The position numbers were made by a program, and so were the translations under genes. A DNA stretch of 64,000 bases from Polyangia bacterium (GTDB lineage: Bacteria > Myxococcota_A > Polyangia > Fen-1088), in the NCBI GenBank assembly GCA_036268875.1, contig DATATI010000036.1, forward strand, positions 1-64,000, in the 5' to 3' direction. The notes beneath the pieces were generated by a model. It was not told the origin of the DNA and did not search any database. It worked only from the letters and a program-made list of their open reading frames with translations. Shown here one piece after another: positions 18,410-25,755 of this stretch (its first letter is position 1; the number at the start of each line of letters is the position of its first letter).

Positions 18410-20032
18410 TCAGTGCGCGCCCTGCGGCGCTCCTTTCGGCGGCCGCCGCGTCAGCAGCAGCAGGGGCACCATCGCCGCGGTGGCGAAACCCATCACGCGC
18501 AGCACGTCCAGGTAGGCCAGCGTCGTCGCCTGGGCCTGCAGCTGCCGGTAAAAGAGCGCCAGCGCGCCCCGCGTAGCATCCGCCGACGCCCCTCCCGCGT
18601 GCGCCAGGGCGCGCGCGATCTGCCCGAGCGTCGCGGTGACGGTGGGATCGGAGGCGACCGCATGTGCGGCCAGACGTTCCTGGTGAAACTGCGCCCGGCG
18701 GGCCACGAACGTGGTCACGAACGCGATGCCGATGTCGCCTCCCAGGTTGCGCGCCAGGTTCACCACCCCCGACACCGCATTGTTCTTCTCGGGAGGCACG
18801 CCCACGAACACCAGGTTGTTGATGGGGACGAACAGGAACGCCAGACCGGCCGACTGGTAGGCGCGCAGGCGCACGGCCGTGCCGAAGTCCATGGCCAGAT
18901 TGATGTTCCGGGTCATGTGAAACAGCGACAGCGACAGCACTGCGAAGCCGAAGCCGATCAGCAGCCGGGTATCGACGCGGGAGACCAGCAGGCCCACCAG
19001 CGGCAGGAACATCATCACCACGAATCCACCGGGAGACAGCGCCATACCCGCCCGTTCAGCGGTGTACCCCATCAGGACCTGGAGGAACTGCGGCAGCAGT
19101 ACCGTCGATCCGTACAGCGTGAGCCCCAGGATCAGCATCATGAAATTGGACGACGCGAAGTTGCGATCGCGGAACATGTGGACGTCCACGACCGGGGCCT
19201 TCTGCTTTCGTTCCCACAGCACGAACGAGATCAGGGCGACCGCCGCGGTGATGGAAAATCCCAGGATGAACGAAGACTCGAACCAGTTGTCCTCCTGCCC
19301 TTTGTCCAGCACCACCTCCAACGACCCGAGGCCGAGAGCGATCAGCCCCAGCCCGACGAAGTCGATGGGTCCAGAGCGCTCCTGGGCGGCGCGCACGTGG
19401 GGAGGATCGCTGACAAACCGCGACGAAAGCGCCAGCGACGCGGCCCCCACCGGCACGTTGATGAAGAAGATCCAGCGCCAGGAAGCGTGGTCGGTGATGT
19501 ATCCGCCCAGGGTCGGCCCCACTGCCGGCGCCAGCACCACGGCCATTCCGTACACGGCGAAGGCCATCCCGCGTTTGTTGGCCGGGAACGTGTCGGCCAG
19601 GATGGCCTGCTCGCTGGGCGCCAGTCCGCCGCCACCGATCCCTTGCAGGACCCGGAATGCCACCAGCGCTCCCAACGACGGCGCCAAGCCGCACAGCAAC
19701 GAGCTGGTCGCGAACAACGCCACGCACGTCATGTAGAAACGCTTGCGGCCAAAACGACTCGCGAACCAACCGCTGACCGGCAGCACCACCGCGTTCGACA
19801 CCAGGTACGACGTCAGGACCCACGTGCTCTCGTTCTGGGTGACGGAGAGATTGCCCGCGATGTGAGGCAGCGATACGTTGGCGATGCTGGTGTCCAGCAC
19901 CTCCATGAACGTCGCCAGCGTCACCACCAGGGCGACGGCCCATGGGTTGTGTCCTCCTGTCCAGCCCGTCGCCGCGTCTTCCTGCCGGGCGGCGCGCTGC
20001 CCGCCCGCCTCGTCGGTGCCGGCGGGGATCAC
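18410..20032 (-). CDS. EmrB/QacA-type MFS multidrug efflux permease (DHA2)
   Basis: A 540-residue 14-helix major facilitator of the DHA2 class. The first helix carries the family motif FMEVLDTSIANVSLPHIAGN, followed by WVLTSYLVSNAVVLPVSGW and the loop motif GRKRFYMTC; motif C is visible as GMAVVLAPAVGPTLGG. Such permeases pair with a membrane-fusion protein (EmrA) to pump hydrophobic toxic compounds across both membranes. The gene for that partner lies directly upstream and its TGA overlaps this gene's GTG start at 20032 (GTGA). The open frame upstream to 20317 is only the antiphase of the fusion-protein gene. No outer-membrane channel gene or local regulator gene is present. Confidence 0.9.
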   Translation of the reverse strand: MIPAGTDEAGGQRAARQEDAATGWTGGHNPWAVALVVTLATFMEVLDTSIANVSLPHIAGNLSVTQNESTWVLTSYLVSNAVVLPVSGWFASRFGRKRFYMTCVALFATSSLLCGLAPSLGALVAFRVLQGIGGGGLAPSEQAILADTFPANKRGMAFAVYGMAVVLAPAVGPTLGGYITDHASWRWIFFINVPVGAASLALSSRFVSDPPHVRAAQERSGPIDFVGLGLIALGLGSLEVVLDKGQEDNWFESSFILGFSITAAVALISFVLWERKQKAPVVDVHMFRDRNFASSNFMMLILGLTLYGSTVLLPQFLQVLMGYTAERAGMALSPGGFVVMMFLPLVGLLVSRVDTRLLIGFGFAVLSLSLFHMTRNINLAMDFGTAVRLRAYQSAGLAFLFVPINNLVFVGVPPEKNNAVSGVVNLARNLGGDIGIAFVTTFVARRAQFHQERLAAHAVASDPTVTATLGQIARALAHAGGASADATRGALALFYRQLQAQATTLAYLDVLRVMGFATAAMVPLLLLTRRPPKGAPQGAH

Positions 20033-21273
20033 GGTGCCACCCGCACCTTCGGCTCGACGGACATGCCCGGGCGAAGCTCGCCCAGTCCCGGTTGATCCGG
20101 ATCGAACCGGATGCGAACCGGGATCCGCTGCACCACCTTGACGTAGTTGCCGCTGGCATTTTCGGGCGGCAGCAAGCTCATGCGCGAACCGGTGGCGCCG
20201 CCCAGGCTTTGCACGGAGCCGGTGAAGTCGCGATCCAGCGCGTCCACGTGGATCGATGCGTGCTGGCCCGGCTGCATGCGGCGCAGCTGCGTCTCTTCGA
20301 AGTTGGCCGTGACCCATGGCTCGTCGGTCTGGGCGATGGCCGCGATGACCTGGCCGGGCTGCACGCTATCGCCCACGTTCACCGCTTTGCGGGCCACGAT
20401 GCCGGCGACCGGGGTCCGCATCTGAGCGTACGCAAGATTCAGCGCGGCCTGGCGCGCCTCGGCCTGGGCGCGCGCCAGATCGGCCTGCCGCGCCTGCACC
20501 GCCGCCTTGCTGGTGGTCAGCTGGCGGGGCGCGTTTCGGCGCACTTCCGACAGGTGGCTTTGGACCCCGGCGATCGACGCGCGCTGCTGGGCCACGCGCG
20601 CCCGCGCCGTTTCCACCGACTGCTGCGCCGCCTCGGCGGCCGCGGCGGTCGCCGCTGCGGCACTCTCGCGGCGATCGAGATCGGAGCGGGCCAAAGCGCC
20701 GCGCGCGAACAGCTGCCGGCCGCGCTCAAGATCCAGCGCGGCATTGTTGGCGTTGGCTTTTGCTTCGGCCAGCCGTGCCGTTGCCTGATCGGTTTCGGCA
20801 CGCGACCCCGCCAGCGCCGCCTGCGCCGATTCAATACCGGCCGTGGCGTTGGTCAGCGCGGCGGCGTTGGTGGTCTGGGTGATCAGCACGGACGGATCTT
20901 CAACCGCCAGCTGAGCCGCCGCCTGCGCCACCGCCGCCTGCGCCCGTGTCTGCGCGACCTCCAAATCGGTGGGATCGATCTCGGCCAGACGATCGCCCGC
21001 CTGCACCCGCTGGTTCTCCACGATGAAAACGGCAGAGATGGTTCCAGCCACGCGCGGGCCGATATTGCTGATGTTCGCGTCAACCTGCGCGTCGTCCGTG
21101 CTCTCGAAACGGCGGCGGTATAGATAGTAAACAACGATCCCGATGACGATACAGGCGACAATGACGACCGCGCCCAAGCGGAAGGTCTTCCGCCACCCTC
21201 GACGGCGCCGGAGTGTCGCCGGGGCCGGTGCCGCCATCGGCCCTTGATCTGCTGACGATTCCGTCTCGACCAT
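20029..21273 (-). CDS. HlyD/EmrA-type membrane fusion protein
   Basis: A 414-residue periplasmic adaptor. It has one N-terminal transmembrane helix (about residues 32-52, AVVIVACIVIGIVVYYLYRR), the barrel-sandwich segment FESTDDAQVDANISNIGPRVAG typical of EmrA, a long alanine-rich coiled-coil hairpin (about 110-270) and the returning lipoyl-like and beta-barrel segments (RTPVAGIVARKAVNVGDSVQ). It would link the downstream EmrB-type permease to an outer-membrane channel encoded elsewhere. ATG at 21273 is chosen (GAGGGCGG upstream); the frame is open to 21309. The two genes overlap by 4 nt and form an operon. Confidence 0.9.
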   Translation of the reverse strand: MVETESSADQGPMAAPAPATLRRRRGWRKTFRLGAVVIVACIVIGIVVYYLYRRRFESTDDAQVDANISNIGPRVAGTISAVFIVENQRVQAGDRLAEIDPTDLEVAQTRAQAAVAQAAAQLAVEDPSVLITQTTNAAALTNATAGIESAQAALAGSRAETDQATARLAEAKANANNAALDLERGRQLFARGALARSDLDRRESAAAATAAAAEAAQQSVETARARVAQQRASIAGVQSHLSEVRRNAPRQLTTSKAAVQARQADLARAQAEARQAALNLAYAQMRTPVAGIVARKAVNVGDSVQPGQVIAAIAQTDEPWVTANFEETQLRRMQPGQHASIHVDALDRDFTGSVQSLGGATGSRMSLLPPENASGNYVKVVQRIPVRIRFDPDQPGLGELRPGMSVEPKVRVAP

Positions 21274-21650
21274 CCGCCCTCGCGTTCCTTGGCCCGCAAA
21301 AATACGCACTCAGCAGCGGGACGGGAGGTCTGAACGCTGATTCGAACAGATGCCCGACAAAGTCGCCATTGGTCGCCGACCATCGCCGGCGGCAACACGC
21401 CGGGCGGCCGGTGGCGGGCTCCGCGATTGCGGCTCAACAACACGCCCCTTGGACGGTGTCAACGCGGGTTCGGTCCAGGATGGATTTGCTGACAGAGACC
21501 GAGCTTCACGAGTTCAAGGATACTGATCGCATCGGCGCCTCGTCGAGGATGACCGCCACTCGGTGGTCCTGATCCCGCCGGAGCACGCGATCACACGGCT
21601 CTACACGCTGCCTTGCCGACGTCTTACGACGTTCAGCCGCTTTGAACACG
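21274..21650. other. Gene-free gap between efflux operon and tRNA-fMet
   Basis: About 375 bp with no gene I can support. It must hold the emrAB-type promoter. From 21481 a frame reads MDLLTETELHEFKDTDRIGA and, after a shift, a second frame continues as LVEDDRHSVVLIPPEHAITR to the tRNA terminator; this could be a decayed small gene, but the evidence is thin. Confidence 0.3.
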
Positions 21651-21687
21651 AAAAAAAGGCCCGTAAGTCTTGCGACCTACGGGCCTT
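21651..21687 (-). terminator. Rho-independent terminator of tRNA-fMet
   Basis: On the minus strand AAGGCCCGTA and TACGGGCCTT form a perfect 10-bp stem around a 12-nt loop, followed directly by a run of Ts. It begins 5 nt after the tRNA 3' end. Confidence 0.9.
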
Positions 21688-21691
21688 GCTG

Positions 21692-21765
<74 letters not shown>

Positions 21766-21866
21766 TCACTGCTGAAGTCGCGCGGAAAGTTGCCCCATCT
21801 CGGGACCGGCGTCAAGCGTCGCCGACGGAATTCGGAGACGGCGATGACCGCGCGCCGGCGCCGTGG

Positions 21867-22343
21867 CTAGACCGCGGGCGGCGGGGCGGCGGTGGCGGCG
21901 GCGCTGGCGGTGTACTTGGTGATCAACCGGCCGATGCGCGGCACGGCGGCTTCGACGTGCTTTTTCCCGGTCGGGCGCAGCTTTTCGTAGGCCTTTTTCA
22001 GGGTCGGGTTCCTGGCCCGGGCGGCGCGCTCGTCGCTGATGGCCAGCAGCGCTTCGGCGACCTCGCCGGCGCGGCTGTTCATCGACGGGCCGGTCGGTTC
22101 ATTGCGAGCTTGAGCAGCGGCGTGAAACGGCTCCAGGCGCTTGACGAAATCGTCCAGCATGCTGTCGACGGCCTCGGCCACGAAGCCGGGCTTGACGGCC
22201 TTCACCAGCGCGAAGGCGCCCTTGACGGCCAGGCCCGTCAGGCCGCCCTTCGAATCAACTTCCTCTTCGATCAACTTCACGCAGTCGCCGACCACCACCT
22301 TGCGATTGCCAGGGACCAACAAGACTTCGCTCAACGTGCTCAT
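21867..22343 (-). CDS. DUF6918-like conserved protein
   Basis: A 158-residue soluble, helical protein. It resembles the DUF6918 family of short proteins: an opening like MSTLSEVLLVPGNRKVVVGD, a middle GGLTGLAVKGAFALVKAVKP followed by GFVAEAVDSMLDDFV, and KAYEKLRPTGKKHVEAAVPR near the end. The function of the family is unknown. It is transcribed leftward, towards the tRNA, and divergently from the MFS transporter gene 49 bp away, so both promoters must be close together. Confidence 0.6.
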   Translation of the reverse strand: MSTLSEVLLVPGNRKVVVGDCVKLIEEEVDSKGGLTGLAVKGAFALVKAVKPGFVAEAVDSMLDDFVKRLEPFHAAAQARNEPTGPSMNSRAGEVAEALLAISDERAARARNPTLKKAYEKLRPTGKKHVEAAVPRIGRLITKYTASAAATAAPPPAV

Positions 22344-22392
22344 GGCGGCGAATCTACACTAGTCCCGACGGGCGTGGTACTCGTGTCCCGGT

Positions 22393-23628
22393 ATGGGCAG
22401 GGCGCAATCGGCAGGCACGGCGCTGGCGGTTTTGACCGGCCTCAACCTGCTCAATTACATCGATCGGTTCATCCCCTCGGCGGTGCTGCCGTCGATCATC
22501 GCCACGCTGCACATCAGGGACGGGCAGGCGGGCTCGCTGCAGACGCTGTTCATCCTGACCTATTCGGTGATCTCGCCGGCGGCGGGCTGGCTGGGCGATC
22601 GCCACCCGCGCTTTCGGCTGGCGGCGCTGGGCGTCTTCGTGTGGAGCGCGGCGACGTTCGGCTCCGGCCTGGCGCCCACCTTCGCGGCGTTGGTGCTGGC
22701 CCGATCGCTCATCGGCGTCGGCGAGGCCAGCTATTCGGTGGTCACCCCGTCGCTGCTCTCGGATTTTTATCCGCCCGATCGCCGGTCGCGCGTGCTGGCG
22801 ATCTTCTACGCGGCCATCCCGGTCGGATCGGCGCTGGGTTACGTGCTGGGCGGGGCGATCGAATCGGTGTGGGGTTGGCGCTGGGCGTTCTTCGTGGCGG
22901 GCGCGCCGGGCGCGGTGCTGGCGGCGATCCTGCTGTTTCTGCGCGAGCCGCCGCGCGGGCAATTCGATCCGCCGGCCAAGAAGGAGCACCTGGACCAGGC
23001 CAGCCTGGCCCGTTCGCTGCGCGAGCTGCGCGCGCGTCCGAGCTACATCTTCAACACCATCGCCCAGACCATCTACACCTTCGCCATCGGTGGCCTGGCG
23101 GGCTGGATGCCCACCTACTTCGTGCGCGAGCGTCAGCTGCCACTCAAGACCGCGGACCTCACCTTCGGCGGCGTGCTGCTGCTGGCGGGTTTTGCCGGCA
23201 CGCTGCTGGGCGGGCGCCTGGGCGATCGCATCGCCCGCAGCCGCCGCGACGGGTACTTCGTGATGTCGGGCGGGGCGCTGGTGCTGTCGCTGCCGTTCAC
23301 GCTGCTGGCCGTGCTGTCGCCGGCGCCTGCTATCTTTTGGCCGGCGATGTTCGTGACGTTGTTGCTGTTGTTCTTGAACACCGGCCCGCTGAACGCGGCG
23401 ATGGCCAACGTGCTGCCGGCGGATCTGCGCGGGTTCGGCTTCGCTGTTTACACGATGTCGATTCACCTGTTCGGCGACGCGGCTTCGCCGTGGCTGATTG
23501 GACTGGCGTCGGATCGGATGGGCCTCAAATGGCCCGTGCTGGTGACGGGCATGATGCTGGCGGTGGCGGGCGCGGTGTTGCTGATCGGCCGGCACTCGCT
23601 GGCGCGCGATCTGGAGGCGGTCGGTTGA
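22393..23628 (+). CDS. Spinster-like MFS transporter
   Basis: A 411-residue 12-helix major facilitator. The first helix reads LNLLNYIDRFIPSAVLPSI, with the Asp-Arg pair typical of the spinster-like branch, and motif A is present as GWLGDRHPRFRLAALG. The signature LIGVGEASYSVVTPSLLSDF in helix 4 is also spinster-like. The substrate is unknown; relatives move lipids, sugars or organic anions. Its TGA overlaps the TTG start of the phosphatase gene, so the two are translationally coupled. Confidence 0.85.
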   Translation: MGRAQSAGTALAVLTGLNLLNYIDRFIPSAVLPSIIATLHIRDGQAGSLQTLFILTYSVISPAAGWLGDRHPRFRLAALGVFVWSAATFGSGLAPTFAALVLARSLIGVGEASYSVVTPSLLSDFYPPDRRSRVLAIFYAAIPVGSALGYVLGGAIESVWGWRWAFFVAGAPGAVLAAILLFLREPPRGQFDPPAKKEHLDQASLARSLRELRARPSYIFNTIAQTIYTFAIGGLAGWMPTYFVRERQLPLKTADLTFGGVLLLAGFAGTLLGGRLGDRIARSRRDGYFVMSGGALVLSLPFTLLAVLSPAPAIFWPAMFVTLLLLFLNTGPLNAAMANVLPADLRGFGFAVYTMSIHLFGDAASPWLIGLASDRMGLKWPVLVTGMMLAVAGAVLLIGRHSLARDLEAVG

Positions 23629-24461
23629 TCGACGCCGATTACCAGCGCGAGTTGGAAGCCGCCTGCGCCGTCGCCGGCGAAGCGGCGCAACTGGTGCTGC
23701 GCCACCGCGCCGCCGGCCTGGTCGTCGACAGCAAACCCGGCGACGAACCGGTGACCAACGCCGACCACGCCGCCAACACATTGATCGTCGACCACCTGCG
23801 GGCGACGTTCCCTGACGACGTCGTCTTGTCGGAAGAGATCCCCGACGATCGTTCGCGCCTGGGGCAAGCGCGCGTTTGGATGGTCGATCCCATCGACGGG
23901 ACGCGCGACTTCATCTTGGGCGACACCGGGTTCGCGGTGATGATCGGTCTTTGCGTCGACGGTCGGCCGCACCTGGGCGTGGTGGTGCAGCCGACGGCGG
24001 AGAAGGTTTACGGCGGCGTGGTGGGGCGGGGCGCCTGGCTTTCCACCGGCGGCGGGGCGCGCCTGCCCATGCACACGTCGGCGCTGGCGCAGCCGCCGGG
24101 GATTCGCCTGGTGGCGTCCAAATCGCACCGCACGCCGCGGGTCGACGCGGTCAAGGCGGCGTTGCGCATCACCGACGAGATCAACATCGGCAGCGTGGGC
24201 CTGAAGATCGGCCTGGTCGCCGAGGCGACGCGCGATCTGTACGTCTACACCGGCGGCCGCACGAAAATCTGGGACACCTGCGGTCCGGAAGCGATCCTGG
24301 TGGCGGCCGGCGGTCGGGTCAGCGATCTCGACGGGCGCGCGCTGGCTTACGACGGCGAAGATCTTTACAACCGGCGCGGCATCGTCGCTTCGAACGGGCC
24401 GCTGCACGATCTGGTGATCGGCACCATCGCGCCCTTCGTGGCCAAGGCGAAAGCCGACTGA
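23625..24461 (+). CDS. Inositol monophosphatase / CysQ-family phosphatase
   Basis: A 278-residue member of the Mg-dependent, Li-sensitive phosphatase superfamily. Metal-binding motifs are visible: VVLSEEIPDD (Glu), VDPIDGTRDF (Asp-Pro-Ile-Asp-Gly-Thr) and IWDTCGPEAIL (the final Asp). Candidate substrates are inositol phosphate, fructose-1,6-bisphosphate or 3'-phosphoadenosine 5'-phosphate; sequence alone does not decide. I chose the TTG at 23625, which overlaps the transporter stop and has GGAGG 7-8 nt upstream. The frame is open as far back as 21729 but that part is the antiphase of the transporter gene. Confidence 0.85.
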   Translation: MIDADYQRELEAACAVAGEAAQLVLRHRAAGLVVDSKPGDEPVTNADHAANTLIVDHLRATFPDDVVLSEEIPDDRSRLGQARVWMVDPIDGTRDFILGDTGFAVMIGLCVDGRPHLGVVVQPTAEKVYGGVVGRGAWLSTGGGARLPMHTSALAQPPGIRLVASKSHRTPRVDAVKAALRITDEINIGSVGLKIGLVAEATRDLYVYTGGRTKIWDTCGPEAILVAAGGRVSDLDGRALAYDGEDLYNRRGIVASNGPLHDLVIGTIAPFVAKAKAD

Positions 24462-24533
24462 GCAAAAGCCGCCGACTGATCGCCTTGGATCGATTTTCCC
24501 CGTGGTTCGGCCGGCCCGTGCTAGTAGAGGCGG

Positions 24534-25631
24534 ATGGCGAACCGGCAGCCGTCCGTTGCGCGAGTGAGGGTCTCGTTCGTTGTGGTCGCCTTCATCGTGA
24601 CCGGCGTGGCCGCGTCTTTCGGTTGCGGCGGCGGCGGTGGTGGTGGCAGCGGCGGCGCGGGCGGCGGCGGTGCCACGGGCAGCGGCGGCAGCGCCAGCAG
24701 CAGCGGTGGCGCGATGGGCAGCGGCGGCAGCACCGGGTCGGGTGGTGGCACGGGCAGCGGCGGCGCGGGCACGGGCGGCGCGCCCGTCGTCGACGCGGGG
24801 GCGGGCGGCGCCACCAATAACGACGGGGCGATGGACAGCAGCGGCGGCAACGACGGCGGCGGCAAAAGCTGCGCGGGCAACGCCCTCTCTTTGTCGGCGA
24901 ACGGCACCGGCATGGCCAGCGACTCTGCGCAGGCGCAGGTGGTGATCAACCTTTTGGCCGACACACCGACGGGCAATGCCAACCGCACGATCGAGTTCTG
25001 GGCGTACATCAAAACCAGCGACTGGGTCGGCGAGCGCAACCAGGTCTATTACACCGGCGGCGGCGCCGGCGCGAACCCGACCTTCGGTCTGGATTTCGGC
25101 ACCAATCCCGTCACCGGCATGGCCACCAACCACGCCACGCTGGATCCTTTCACCAACGGAACCCTCAGCGTCGACAGCACCGATTATCTGGGAATCTCGT
25201 CGTCGGCCGCGCAGTGGGTGCACGTGGCGATGACCTGGGACGGCAGCAAGATGCGCGTCTACGTCAACGGCGCTCTGCACATCACTTCAACCGCCACCGG
25301 CATGTTGACCACCGGCAACGGGCCGCTGATCTTGGGCTGCAACCCCGGCAACATGAATTGCTTCAACGGTCTGTTCGACGAAGCGCGGGTGTGGAACGTG
25401 GCCCGCACCGACGCCGAGATCATGGCCAACTACAACAAAGCGCTGGTCGGCAACGAGACCGGCCTGGTCGGCTATTGGAAGTTCGACGAAGCGCCCGGCA
25501 GCGCCAGCGCCGCCGATGGCGTCACCAGCGCCGGCCACACCGCGCACAATGGAACATTGATGGCGGCCAGCGCCGGCCAGCGGCCGACGTTCGTCACCGC
25601 CAACCCGCCCGCGCCCGTCGTTTGTCCCTGA
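24534..25631 (+). CDS. Tethered LamG-domain lipoprotein
   Basis: A 365-residue exported lipoprotein. A signal peptide ends at a Cys-rich-in-Gly junction (TGVAASFGCGGGG), followed by a tether of about 90 residues made almost only of Gly, Ser and Ala. The C-terminal domain (from about residue 115) is a LamG/concanavalin-like fold: TIEFWAYIKTSDW, WVHVAMTWDGSKMRVYVNGA, FNGLFDEARVWNVARTDAEI and TGLVGYWKFDEAPG. LamG domains bind glycans or proteins. The design suggests a surface-exposed binding module on a flexible stalk. A beta-galactosidase-like gene with the same tether type follows 124 bp downstream. Confidence 0.85.
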   Translation: MANRQPSVARVRVSFVVVAFIVTGVAASFGCGGGGGGGSGGAGGGGATGSGGSASSSGGAMGSGGSTGSGGGTGSGGAGTGGAPVVDAGAGGATNNDGAMDSSGGNDGGGKSCAGNALSLSANGTGMASDSAQAQVVINLLADTPTGNANRTIEFWAYIKTSDWVGERNQVYYTGGGAGANPTFGLDFGTNPVTGMATNHATLDPFTNGTLSVDSTDYLGISSSAAQWVHVAMTWDGSKMRVYVNGALHITSTATGMLTTGNGPLILGCNPGNMNCFNGLFDEARVWNVARTDAEIMANYNKALVGNETGLVGYWKFDEAPGSASAADGVTSAGHTAHNGTLMAASAGQRPTFVTANPPAPVVCP

Positions 25632-25755
25632 TTTTTTTCGCCGTGGATCTCTGGGACGGCGCGCAGGGCGGTTCCCGTTTCCCAAATGATCCAATCATGG
25701 TGTTCTAAACGTCTAAGAGGTCGTGCGGCCCCACAATCGACCTCGCGGTGAACAC

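Noticed and set aside
20033-20317. N-terminal extension of the EmrB-type permease
   Set aside because: It is the antiphase of the 3' end of the fusion-protein gene; the GTGA overlap start at 20032 fits an EmrAB operon.
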